Shown here piece by piece: positions 27,354 to 40,000 of a stretch of DNA of 64,000 nucleotides (the stretch's first letter is position 1; each line of letters opens with the position of its first letter). The translations under genes and the position numbers were made by a program. The notes beneath the pieces are model-generated. The model was not told the DNA's origin. It made no database searches and worked only from the letters and a program-made list of their open reading frames with translations. The stretch comes from Protonemura montana (lineage: Eukaryota; Arthropoda; Insecta; Plecoptera; Nemouridae), in assembly GCA_947568835.1 (NCBI GenBank), contig OX387608.1, positions 10,578,001-10,642,000 on the forward strand, in the 5' to 3' direction.

Positions 27354-27527
27354 ATGATTAAAACTGTTCTAATTCTGCTCACTTTTCTCAGTGCCCAGGT
27401 AAACTTTGTGTTTTGCACCTACCGCATCTCACCAGTAACTGATGTTAAATTTTTGATGCCCTACTTGCCCAGATGTGAGTGTGTAAAATCGACCCCTAAA
27501 AAAAAAAAAACTAGGAACGTAGCGTAG
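27354..27527 (+). CDS. Possible small secreted peptide or signal-peptide first exon
   Basis: Not recognised. The ATG opens a 57-codon frame whose first 15 residues (MIKTVLILLTFLSAQ) look like a cleavable signal peptide. Two readings are possible. Unspliced, the product is a 57-aa secreted peptide with three cysteines and a lysine-rich end produced by a poly-A run. Alternatively the CCCAG|GTAAAC just after the signal peptide is a splice donor and the rest lies in unidentified downstream exons. A TATA-like TTTATAAG sits about 80 nt upstream. No downstream exon was identified, so confidence is low. Confidence 0.25.
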   Translation: MIKTVLILLTFLSAQVNFVFCTYRISPVTDVKFLMPYLPRCECVKSTPKKKKTRNVA

Positions 27528-30500
27528 AATAAAGGAACAGTCACCCCCCGGGTTTTAGATATAAAAAAAAACTGCCACCCCACATTAAATCTAACCCTCC
27601 ATAGTCTGTCGGTGTAATACCACCCCAAGAATATTTGCAATCTAGTTGTGGACTGATTATACCAGCTGCCAATGGTTGATCAATAAAAAAACGGGAGATA
27701 TTTGATTCTCATACACATGGCTCGTGTAGATGGCTCATGAACGTTATTTCAGTTGAAGTTTTCCTAATTTTTTCTTAAGTTTATTGTCAGAAAATCTCAC
27801 TATCACATATAAATTACCGTGTAATCTACCATCTAATATATTTTTTTTGTAAACTTCAATCCAGATTTATTTGAAATATTCACAATTTCACACCAAAAAA
27901 ACACTACAGTGGTAACTATAATTTTTTCGCGAAATTTCTACAATTTTTTTTTTGTTATCGTCATCAGATTTATCCCCTCTAATGTATTCTCGTTTTCATC
28001 TCGTTTTTTATGCAGTTCAGGCTAGCCTGCAACTAGTTGTATAGTCTCGATTGTCACCCCTCACGCATTTTTTTTTTTTTTTTACTACCCCGGAGGAGAA
28101 CATACCCTTGTCTCGAGCATCTAAAAAAAATCTATAATCTGCACCGAGCAAGTTGTTGGACAACAATTCCGAGAGACGCACTGAGTGCACTGTGTTTCTT
28201 GAGATGTGTTTGTGACTTTACCTGTAGATGGTTTAATTATTGGTAGCTTGATAAGAGATGTAAGTGAAACTCACTAGGATTTTTCTAAACAATCAAAGAT
28301 AGAAATACAAGGAATACATTTCATTTTGAGTTATAAAGTAAAATTGAAAACTTTTGCGACGCTTTCCTATCTAAATCTCAACCATTGTTTGCTTGCTGGT
28401 TTCATCCATTTTGTAAATTCACATGATTCAAGCATTGTTATTTTATAAAAAATATTTTTTTACTACTATTAAGCTACAGTAAAATTGCTTATTTTTGTCT
28501 AACTTTCACAATTCATAACTGATCTAACCACAAAACTGTAAAAATCTCCTTTTTTTTTGCGAGCAAAATCGAGAACTGAGTTGCAAATTTAAGTTTCCGA
28601 TTGGCTGTAATCATAAGGATAATTTTTAAACTAGCAGATATATTTTTAGAAAGAAATTGTACGAAATAGCCACCTCAGTATTATCCTAATTCCAAATGAT
28701 TACCTGCATACGGTAGTCAATAGTCCTAACAATTTCGAATGCCAAATATATTAATGACCACTTAATTTTTATTCCTTTTCTTTGTGATCTTCTTCGCTCG
28801 ACCAATAAGATTTAAGCGTCACTGCATTAAACTTTTATAAGATGAGCTAATTTTGCTCGGATTTTTAAGTGGCTTCTCTCGGCCCCGTATCTCCACACTG
28901 GTGCTATCGCGAATGACTATAGGCTATAATATCACGTTGTATAAGGGGCCATAATCATATTTGTCTCTCGAACAAAACACCATTACTGCATCCATATACG
29001 GGTAAAAAGAGATGCATTATCAGAAGTTATGGTAAAAGGATTTTTAAAAGCTTTTTCGCCCATGTTTGAAATTCAATTTTTAGAGAACGGAAATATTCTA
29101 TAAACATTTTTTTTTTCGCAACGTTCTGAAGTTTTGGGTGATATGGAAAGTGTCTTTTTATTGAAGATATTTTTGTTTAAATTCCTTGTGCGTGTGTGAG
29201 GCATTTTCCTTTTGGGCGAGAGTTTCTTCTAAAAATCCCGAGGTCCGGTCGTAGTCCATCTCGAAGCAGTTTGCCTTTGGTTCCAGATATCGAAGACATT
29301 ATTTCCATCCAGTCACAAACTTGAGAAGCGAGACTTAAGAAATGGAAGCTAATAAAAAAAAAAAATCTTCGAAAATGTAGTTTAGTAAAGTTTTAATGGT
29401 GTAAAGATAGAAATAGACCGATAAAACATCTCGCTCAATTATTTGTCCAGCTAGTAAGTTGGTAATTTCTAGTCCATTACCATTATTTGCCGATGGTCAA
29501 TTTATACAAAACATTCCAGACCAATTGTCAACCATGCGCTTTTTTTCACCGTCCACGTACAATGGCGCAGACCCTCGCCAGATAATGCTGGAAGTTTCCG
29601 CGACCAACCGAACTTTCGCGCAAGAAAATAACGCTTCCTAAGTTATTTATTCTTTAATTCATCAACGATTCATTTATTCTATTCGTATCTTAATAGAATT
29701 CTCTGTTGCGACGTTTTAGGAAGGCTTTCATGCACGTAATTTAACACAACTACTCTAACAGTCCTTTTGCAAACGCAATGTTTAGCTCGTATAAAATGCT
29801 CGTTTCACGTTGACGTCTATTTGCTCAATAAGAGAAAAATATTCACTCTACGCAGCTAAACAGGCAGCTTAGAAAAGATTTTATTGCTATTGAACAACAC
29901 AGAGAAAAAAAAACACGCAGCAGAATTCAGACAAAATGACAATTTTCTTTCCACACACATATCGGATATTGGCAAGACAGGTTGTCAAAATATTTCAATT
30001 ATTTTTTACGGCCTTCCCCTCGATTTAGACAACTTTTCGAAACGTTTTTGATTTCTGTCATCGAAGTCCGCTCGGCTGGACATCTTTCAAACTCGCCGGC
30101 AGTTTTCCCGGGGACATGCAATCAATTTTCTCCGCAAAGAAAAGCTGCAGGCACTAAATTTAACAACTGCCGCGCGCTCGCCAGCACGGTGATAATCACC
30201 ATCAACAATACTAGATCCTGCCTATCGGCTCGATTCGGCCACTGACTTTAACACTGACACGCGCAATGCGCCTTTTTCATTTCAATTATTACACCGAACG
30301 ACCTTGCGAAATACCTTGTCGCAAGAGCATCGAAAATGAACGAATCCAGACTCTTTCTAATATTCCCGAAACTCCTAAAGGAAGTTAAGAAACAACGAAC
30401 TTTTCCCTCTCATTTTCTCTTTCTCTCGTTTTCGCCAGCCTGGAAATGAGTCAATATCCATTATTTTATCCGTAAATTGATGCAATCCCTCATTTCCCGG

Positions 30501-31396
30501 GGATTTCTTATTGGTCAGCCGTCGACGAACTCGCCTAAGACCTTAAGCCAATAAGAAGCCCACGTTAAACTCAATGATTGGCTTGCCACAATAATAAATG
30601 AATCGCAAACGTCTTAGAACAAACGACGCTGGCAGCGGCCATTAGAGGAACGGACGCCGAACGGCCGACGCCGGCAGCAGGGCGATCCAATCTAATGGGG
30701 TACAAGAGGGGGGCGTCGTTTGGGGGGCTAGGAATGAGGTACTGGCAGCCCGCATGGGTGGCTGGGCACTGCGTTAATAATTGATCTGGCTTCGACTTAT
30801 CGGGCATTGAGAGCGAATTGGGTTTTCTGCCCCGTGCGCGATCACAATTTGCTTGCATGCCTGTGTGGAACGATAGATTAGTTAGTGATTAATTAGGTTT
30901 GTCGTAACGTGGAGGGAAATTGCTGCGTCGAGTTGTAGTTAGCTGGGCAAACACTTCACTAATGGTTATCTTGTCGAGAAGCGAAATTGGCAATTTTAAG
31001 TGGGGAATTTAGATTAGCATGCCAGTCGTTTGCACGTTTATATACGTTTTACTTTCTATATCCGTTACCGCATTTAGCATGGGTATAAATAGCACCTCAA
31101 ATCGCAACGCTTTTTGAAAATGAAATCAAGACTCGTTATATCTGTTCGTGATTTGGAAATGTCAAAATAAGTGCAACGCTTTTCGTCTGTTTAATTCTTG
31201 AATTTCGTACGACAACTTTGTAAACGTCGGAAAACCGGAAACACACGAACGTCGAGGCACTCTGGTTTTCAGTTAGTGCATAGGCGTGCCCTCACACGGC
31301 AATATTACAAACTGCTAGGAGATGTCGGCTGCGTTGTTCGAGACTACTACCGCTCCAAGTATTGATAACAATGTGTTATTATATAGGAATTACCTT
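27528..31396. other. Gene-free stretch
   Basis: AT-rich with many homopolymer runs; the only notable part is the block at 30430-30895. No exon downstream of the 27.35 kb candidate could be identified here. Confidence 0.5.
30430..30895. promoter_or_regulatory. Candidate regulatory block with CCAAT/ATTGG motifs
   Basis: TTATTGGTCAGCCGTCGACG, AAGCCAATAAGAAGCCC, TGATTGGCTTGCCAC, GCGGCCATTAGAGG, ATCCAATCTAATGGGG and GTTAATAATTGATC lie in 460 bp. It is the densest such block near APCDD1 on its 3' side. Confidence 0.35.
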
Positions 31397-31577
31397 GGGC
31401 CGGATTCAAAAAACAGCGTTTAACCAAACCCACACAGTTTAACTATGATCATCCAATCACAGACGGTGTTCCCAGATTTTTAGAGGATATTAATGTGCAA
31501 TGATATTTATGTGCAAATAACTTTACCTCCAAATTATGTACGGTTTTAATTTTGTATCTTCATTGAAGATCCGGTCC
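31397..31577. mobile_element. MITE-like element with terminal inverted repeats
   Basis: The ends are GGGCCGGATTCAAAAAAC and TTGAAGATCCGGTCC. The interior CATCCAATCACAGACGGTGT is shared with the 24.1 kb copy. About 180 bp and non-coding. Confidence 0.6.
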
Positions 31578-32394
31578 TTTGTGTTTTAACGTAGTTTATT
31601 TTCTGGTATCACGTATTTTTAATGTATCATTAATTAATTATGTGAACGGTTATCGAAGCGAGTTTCTAGCTTGTGATGGGAAAACAAATGCATAGTTCAT
31701 CGATTTGATTGATCACAGCTTACCTAATCAAAATCTCGGGCATCTAGTATTCTTTTAATTAGGCTAGCGTTTCTTTCATTTTTTTTTTTACATAATCATA
31801 AACTACTTTGACTCGTGCTGTTCAACGACGCAAACAATAGCTAATCATGAGAGCTCAGACTCATATTTGATTCCCAGTCCAAACTTAATCCACCAGTAAC
31901 GAATAACACAGAATGGCGATAAAAATTAATTAAATCAAACTCAATAAGCCGACAACACTTGATCCAAAACATTGCCTAAAAATCTTCGGTGAGATGCCAC
32001 ATCGCGGTGAGATGGATCTATAATTGAAATCTCTTCCCACCCCTCCAGCGGTCTCGAGTACCTTCACTGGGGGGTGGTCGATGAAGGATGATCGTCGTCT
32101 TCGCTGCGTGGTATTTACTCAGTTAATTGCATTCGTTAGGCTTACAAAGACCCCCGCTGACTCCTTAAGGATTTATCATTAATCTCACATCACGAGGTCG
32201 CTACGCTAGCTTGTTTGTGGTGATGGGGAGGGGTCTTCGACGGCAACCAAGGTTTTGGTGTAGGTGGTTGGTGGTAGAGGCAAGTGTGTCAATTTGGGGG
32301 ATGGGGAGTTTGGACACTTTTGGACTTATGGAGGGTTGTCAAGGAGAAATAATTGGAAACATTTTTTTTTTTTTAACAAATGGTATACAAAGGT

Positions 32395-32400
32395 TTTATT
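32395..32400 (-). terminator. Candidate APCDD1 polyadenylation signal AATAAA
   Basis: A canonical hexamer on the minus strand, followed about 20 nt later by an A-rich run. It is the only clear AATAAA noticed between here and the APCDD1 stop. Confidence 0.4.
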
Positions 32401-32573
32401 TCACATATAGAACACATACTTGGGTTACAACTTACAATTAACATTCATTCTACATTGTGGTAGTCTTCAAATTAAACATATGTACAAAATTATGTTCAAA
32501 AGATATTTACAAAACGAATGTGGAATCATTTCATATCTGCTAAAAAATAGAGAGTTTACAAATATCACATCAG

Positions 32574-32735
32574 GGGGCCAGATTCACAAATCATAGATTA
32601 CGTTATGCTTCCTAATATCTTGGGCTAAATTTGCTATCACCAAGCAGTGAAAATCTGGAAACAAGGTCCATGATTGGCAGACCATCTTTAAAATCCATAG
32701 GCTAACTTAAGCGCTGCTTTTATGGATCCAGCCCC
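32574..32735. mobile_element. MITE-like element with terminal inverted repeats
   Basis: The ends GGGGCCAGATTCACAAA and TTATGGATCCAGCCCC are imperfect inverted repeats. The interior (CAAGGTCCATGATTGGCAGA) is the reverse complement of the interior of the 31.4 kb and 24.1 kb elements. It has no coding capacity and lies in the probable APCDD1 3' UTR. Confidence 0.6.
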
Positions 32736-33643
32736 AAAATATTTATAATTATTTTTTAGCTACGTACTAAGGTGCTTCATTTAAGAGCTCACTGGGCGAT
32801 ATCTCCTTTGTTGCAGTAAAAAAACAGTAAGTTTTAGTGCCGCAACACTATATATAAAAACGTATTACTGTATACGCAAATTGAAACAGTTCAAGTAATT
32901 CTAGATATAGAAATGTACATCAATTACATCCATAAATTATTTTAACACACAATAAAAGCAGACACGAGAATGACTACTTTATGGCACAGAATTCCTCTCG
33001 GGTGTAAAAAAACGAAATCCAAACAGTCGATACACAAGTCATGGCAAATACATTTCCTACTTGCTAAGAATAGATTGATTTTCAGCTAAAATTAGAATTG
33101 TACAACAGATCTACAGAAACACAGCGAGACATAATAAGTACATCAACTTCACTCCATTATAAACAGTCCCCACATAAATTACACAGTCTAATTACATTCA
33201 GATGACTTAGATTTATCAAGACGGCTATTCTTAACTTTTTCCATTTCGACTCAAGAGTGTGAGTTAGGCTCAAGTCATCGCCGTGTGCTAGAATTTAAAG
33301 TGCGTTGGAGTCTGGACCAGAGTAAATGCATTCACAGTGGACTTTGGATACATATGAATACATGTGAACATATAGAACATATGTGATCTTTTGCAAAACC
33401 ATACATGCAAGATGCTTAATAAATACATTTTTTTTACCTTTTTCTTTCTAAACTCACACAACGAACAAGAATCACAAAAATTAAAACCATTAATTTTCTC
33501 GTAATACTTGCCAAGTAGGTATTTGTGGACCATAATAGAATGGCGGTAGGTACTTTTGGCATTTGAGACAAATCGATTACCCACCATTTACTTTTTAACC
33601 AAGCATCCTTGACTCATTTACACCCCCCATGAACACCGATGCT

Positions 33644-34062
33644 TTAAAAACAACTTAAAACACTTCTACTTCTTATCAAAAAAACTAAAAACAAAGTCAA
33701 AACACTCAAACCACTCCGAGAACTCGACGAAACACTGTACCCGACTCTTGCATAGTGCATCGGATTCAAATGATTATCCATATACTCTGGTGGCAATCGC
33801 CTACACTGCATCAGCGCAGGTTGGTAAGCAGTGGGTCTTTCACGAGGTCCTCTTCTCCTGTTTTCTGTGTCGGCTTGGCCCATGAGCAGCATGTACGTTC
33901 CTTGCACGTGTGTTTCGATTCGCACAAGTTCGTACTCGATGCTGGGGACGACGATGCCAAGTGGTGCACAACCGTGGGACGGAGTCAGGTCTCTTGGAAT
34001 GCCCACACGCCAAACGCCGCCAGCAATGCACAACGGGTCTCCTTGAAGGTTCTCGCCCATTG
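33644..34062 (-). CDS. APCDD1: APCDD1 exon 7 (C-terminus)
   Basis: The acceptor is TCCTGTTTACAG|CAATG. It encodes GGVWRVGIPRDLTPSHGCAP, the conserved end of repeat 2, then TAYQPALMQC and a hydrophobic tail with core LSVLTLFLVFLI before the stop at 33644. The tail fits a GPI-attachment or single-pass membrane segment. Confidence 0.93.
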
Positions 34063-37000
34063 CTGTAAACAGGAGTGGTTTTCGTTAGAAACTAGAGTTG
34101 ATTCATTGACACTGCAGCTGTGACTATCTACATCTTAGATTACAGGGTGGCACAATTTATTTTAAGTATTAAAGAAGTAAAAAAAAAATTGGAGAAATGT
34201 TTGAATTCTTGCCTGTCTTAGTCAGAGAGAAGAACTGTGATTAAAAGAACTGAGATGAGTTCATTGCAATGAGTTTCTCTTAGCATCCCAAAAATTTCAC
34301 TAAATCTCGGAACTTTTTTAGAACATTAATCAACAACTCTGATGCACCACTTCCTAAACTCTTCCAGTAAAGTTGTGCTCTCCCATATCTTAACATTTAT
34401 AGTTGGCAACCTTCCCAACAACTATCTTCAACTTTCACGAGGGGCCAACTACAATATTAATTTGTGAAGTCTGGAAATAAGTGACCAACATGTTCATGAA
34501 AGAGCATTTGGCATTCTTTCAACATTCCATGTTAGTTCTTTGAAATACAAGCCGGTTCGGAAATGAAAATACACTTTTATTTTCAAATCGAGATTACTAT
34601 CGAGATTACAAGATCGACATTTACAAGAGCTCGTCATTACGAGTGGCCTCGGCCTCTTTTCCCTTGAGGGGATTCCCTATCCCACCCGGCAAAAACTGGA
34701 ATATGTGTGCCTGGATAGCTCAGTTGGTAGAGCACCTGACAAGCGTTTGGGAAATCTCGGGTTCGTATCCTGGTTCAGTTGCATATTTTTCCAGTCTAGC
34801 TTTTTCCAGTCCAACCATCACTTACTGGTTTCAGCTCCCTAGTGGAATCACCAGAAAAACCAAAACCCTGCAACTAATATATTACTTGAGTATAAACTTC
34901 TATCCTTTGCCATGTTTCTTACTAAGTTTCAGGGAAAGTATACATAATTTAAAGTCAGCAATGCCACCCTTACACCCAAACATCCAAACATTTGTGGCCA
35001 AAGGCTGGCCTGGCATGAAGACATAAGCGTCTGAGAGAAAAAGAACCAAATTGATTTGTGTTTTTGTTAAACACAAGTTGTTCCAATCCAAAGTTGGTCT
35101 GAATTGTACCTATTTTCAAATAAAAAGTTAAATTGATAGCAACTAGTACCAGAACACCGATACATAGCCAACATTTATTTTTATTAATGACACTTATTCG
35201 TTATGACACGTCGTCAAATATAATTATTATAAGCTAATGTATGTAGGTACCTATGTAGGACCTATAGAGATGTGAAACCAGTGACAGCTTTTCACGACCC
35301 TGCCAGACCACCGCAAAGTAACGCTGTTCTGCATTCACCTTTATCAAGCACGGTGAGTTGCGCCCGTTCCACCCTGAAGTCAAAGTCAGTGCTGCCATCT
35401 ACATGGTTCGGATTATAAGCAGCGCTGCCTGCGTATCGTCCCTCGGCGGCAGCGACAAAGGTTGGCACCGCACACGCTGGATCGCTGAAGAAGCGGTACT
35501 CTCCTCGCCAAGCGCGTTCGCCCGTGTGGAACTGAAGCCGACGACGCAGGAACAGGCCCAGCGGGCGAACCTCACATCGCGAAGACACCCACTCGCCGTC
35601 TAGGATAGCGGGAAGACGAGGAATGGCCGGCAAGTGCGGGGGAGAGCGTTCTGTTGCGCGGGTCACTAGGTGACAGCGAGGGCAGCCGTGTGCCTGGAAG
35701 CAAAACGTTGGTTTTAAGAAAATTGGAGGAACGATTGCAGCGTTAGATGTGGTTGTAAAGCAGTATTTTTTAAGTTTTTTATGTTCTCAAAGAGATGTAA
35801 TGCAACAAGAATTTCTCTAGTGAATTTGGCTTCATCAAAACTACGATGGGATATTTTACTCACCAACTGTTAAACAATGAGAATTCCTTGGAATGTGATG
35901 AAATTTTGCAAAAATGACCTATATCCAAAGGAATAATCAATGTGGCATGTATATTTATCATGTAGGAAAGGTTTTTAACTAAGTGAGATTATAAATTATG
36001 TGCTGGTTCAAATATATTTTTATGGAAAACATCTTTTAGCTCCAATCCAAAATGAGTATCTAATTTTCTCGCTGTACTCTGCACTCTTTTCTGTAGTTTT
36101 GATGCACTTTACTGTGTTTCAAGAATTTAAATAGCCCCAGGTATTTGGAAACTTTCAGATACTGTGGTCTTTGAAAGCAAATTATAGTTAGTTCAAAAAA
36201 CTTGGGTAAATTGCCACTGAGGCCTAACAAATTGTTGTTATTACCTTAAAGTACCAGCAGAATATGGGTTGGTTTTTACCCGAGTAAAAAGTTGTGATTT
36301 TTGTATTGGATATTGGAATAGACAATCTGACGAGGCAGCCACTTTGGAATATCACTTAGGAATATGTATTACTTTGTTGTGAATTTTCCATGAAAACTTA
36401 GAACAAAAAAAAATAACTAAAGATGAGAAAATCCAATACAATTTTCAAGAGTAGACAAAAACGACATTAATTTTCAGCTATCGACTCCTTTAATTTTCCT
36501 TTTTTCGCACCCTATGCTTCTCTAGACTTCATACTTATTTCTGAAACTTCTTACTAGCACTTTATAAACCCAAACAAAACAAATATGTCCCCTTCTTTAT
36601 GCTCCAATAGCTTGTAACACAGCACGTTCATTGCTTGTTTGTCACCCCCAAAGTATCCACATTTTACAGTCAGATTTTCTAAAGACAATGTATTTTTCTT
36701 TTCTCAGGGTTCCCGATGACCTAGGAGTGACACTGCCCTAGCAGAGAGAGCCCAGCATGGATTCTTTTAGACTGAGCGCTTTGGGACTGATTTATATGCA
36801 GAGACCCAAAACACCACAGGTATGAAGGCAACCATCCTGCTTTATTGCCCCCCAACATGTCACTTGGAGATATCCACCAGTGATTTATTATACCCATGCT
36901 TTCATACTAATATAAAAGCCAAACATTATTCTCTCTAATCTTATCTTGACTTGATAAACTAAACAGTCACAGAAATATTCTATAACATTTTAAAACATCA

Positions 37001-40000
37001 AAGGGATTTTTGTGATCTCTATAACATGACTAGAGATTATCAAGTTTGGTTTTTTATCACAATATTGTCTAACTTTTATTTGTTGTTTTGAAAAGCTGAT
37101 ACTGAAAAAATTCATAGAGAGAGTAGCAAAATATTTAACTACAAATATACTATTATCATTAAAAATTAGCTCTGTTATAAAAAGATATATATAGATTTAT
37201 ACCTACTGATATGGCGTCCAATTTAGAGTATCCCGCCTTCCCCTTTATGTTTAGATAGGATAGGTTCCTTACCACCATAAACGCAGCCATGCAATTCTTT
37301 CCCACTAAGAACCATCTTTCTCAAATCGCCAATCCTCACCTGATCAGATTTGAGCAGGGGCGTTTGAAATGCAGTAGGCCGATAGGAACTCCTGAGCTCC
37401 AGCCGCGAGTGAATGTCCCCAAGGAGCAATTCATGTCGTGGGTGTCTGTCGTCTGGAGGTCCTGGAGGTCGTCGCTGTATCCTGAGCAGTTGCAACTCGT
37501 GAAAGACGGCGTGGAGTGCAGACAGACAGTCAACGTCTTCTGTCACCATCAGTCTCAGGTCGTTGCGGTCTGTGGCAAGAAAATACCCATTTAAACTGCC
37601 ATTGAGAAAAATAAGGCACATTAAGGCACCAAGCGGGTGGACTGGGTCTATGACGTACATTTGCTAAAGCCTTGATTTAGACATTGTATTTCTTGACACA
37701 TTACTAACTACATTAGATCATAGAATCTGGTCCTCTTTTAACTGATAAATGTTGATATCTTTGCTAGGAAGAATCTTGTCTACCATAAAAGACAAATATG
37801 CCAAGAACTATTATTCCTCTAACCAATCTATCTTCTTTTTCTTGACCATCAATTCTTTTCGCTGTCAAAACACACTCGACAATAACTCACGTGATCCATA
37901 AGACACGGCATTCCTCCTCTGGTAGTTGTTACTAGCAGCTACTGGGGGGTGGTTGTTGCTTGGGTTTACTTCTTCAGGGAGGCTCAAGACGACGTACTCT
38001 TTGTAGGGCCTCCAACGCCGTCGCACCTGTCCAGGACATGTCGCGTTCACCCTGCAGGGCGAAGGGTCATCGAAAAGTTAGTTGTCATTCAGTCAAATTG
38101 TCGATTAACTACATGCTGTTACTGCACTCCTAGAGGAAATTCTTCGAATTCTAAAGGTGATGCAGGAAGGCCTCATGGGGACACTTCATCATTGCTAGAG
38201 GAAGTGTATTATTCTCGACTCAAAGACCTTTACCATCTTGGTACAATTCGCGCTAGGTGACTCTTGGATTAGATCATATGGGAATAATTTAAAACCCCAA
38301 AAGAGTTCTCCACTTTTACAATTTCGCTCTCTGCATAAAACCGTAAGCTTTCTACCACTCTCAAAGGTAGAGTAAATATCATTGAACAGAAGTAGCTTCT
38401 TCCCTCGCACCTGTTGGATAGATCCTCGGCGACATCGGCACTGTGCGCGGTGACAGTGACTTTAGTGAGGGTGTAGTCCACCTCGGTGGCGCCTGGCGTG
38501 ATCCAGGAGCGTCCCTTGAGACCGTATCGCCCTCGTGCAGACAACGTGTACACGGGCGAGGTGCACGACTCGTCCCGGTAGTGGAACTGCAGCAGCCGGA
38601 ACGTGTTGTTGCGCAGGAACGTGTAGCTGCGCAGTAGGAACTCGGGGCCTGCGCGCGTCTCGCAGCTGCGCAAGGGAAAGACGGTGTTGGGACTTAAGTG
38701 ATTTATTAAATTGTAGTGTTTAACAATGGACTGTTTTGGCAACGGGTCGATTATGACCTAATCTAGTCTAGAAGGGAAGAGGGGAAACCCGGTGTCGGCA
38801 CTTTTCGAAAAGCACCAAGTGGGCGACCGGTTTTAAGTCCCATCCGAAGGACGGCACAACGCGAACAGTAGGATTTCTAAAAATCCATGGTGTCGTGAGG
38901 TTTATCTGCAAGGCGAATGAAGTTGCTGCACTAACTTCCATCCCTCCATCCTCTCTCCCTGACAGTAATGGGCATTTGTATGATGGCACCAGTCGTACCA
39001 ACGAAACACTACATATCATCTGAGCTGATGTCCGTAGTTTTTATTTTGCTCAAAAGTTTTTGTCGTAACCAGATTTTTTTTCGACCTTTTGTAAAAAAAT
39101 CTACGAATGTTAACAATCTTTGGTACTATTATGCAGATATTTAATTACTACCTTGGAATCCCGCCACCGAAATGGTAACCGGAATCTCGTGCATGAGTTG
39201 GTAGCAATGCTAGCGGCATTCCTACAGCTAGTATCTTCCCTCGTGGGCTAGACTGTAGCTTCTTTTTTCCCGTTTCACCAACACCATAATTTCCTATCGG
39301 TGACATTTGTTCCCGAAATTCGGCCGTTTTCTCAAGAAACTGGTTTACATCCTCGATCGTAAACGTCGAGAATGATGGAATGCGCGCTGGGTTTCCATAT
39401 TTATTCTGAAGATGTGTAACAAATTGTATGTTTGCTGGTAACGATAACAACTTTTCTGTGGCTCCAACCTAAACAGTGTATCTCGACAGACCGCAGCGAG
39501 ATCGAAGAGAGGTTTTTGTACCACACATTTCTTGTAAACTGTGGTTGGAAAATACTTCAGTTTACGACTCGGTTTACATCCTGTGGGCTGAAAGGGTGCA
39601 AAAACATGGACTTTTAATTAAAACGCGTTTTTTGAAATATACAATCGAATGGACAGGACAGCCTCCCAAAATTATTTTTGTTTAATTCCGCGCGCCTGGT
39701 GATTTAAGAATTATACAAATTTTAATGTCAGCTCAATTAATTTCTTCATCAAATGCGAGTAAAACAATAATTCTGGGAAACTTTGGCAAACTCAGAATAG
39801 TATGGCAAATTTTGACGCCGTTTATATGTAGAGTTCTGTTGAGTTCCGTGTACAAATTGAATCCCAAAAAAAAAATCACTTTTGGGGATCCTATACCACT
39901 GCGTTTATATGTACAGGCGGAAGGCCAGCGGTGATGCTAAACTTTCTGCTGAGCTAACGAGCCGGCAACACGTGGAAACGGTAGGTGCCACCCGATGGCG

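Larger units (their letters stand above)
32380..33643 (-). other. Probable APCDD1 3' UTR
   Basis: This is non-coding sequence downstream of the stop codon. On the minus strand the first canonical AATAAA I found is at 32400-32395, roughly 1.2 kb after the stop. An inverted-repeat MITE-like element (32574-32735) would lie inside this UTR. The UTR extent is inferred from the signal only. Confidence 0.4.

Noticed and set aside
33755..34123. Plus-strand open frame of 122 codons
   Set aside because: Antisense shadow of APCDD1 exon 7, whose minus-strand reading has clear homology.
34711..34785. Possible tRNA gene
   Set aside because: A- and B-boxes are good, but the acceptor stem does not pair and the anticodon arm is poor; it reads as a tRNA-derived SINE.
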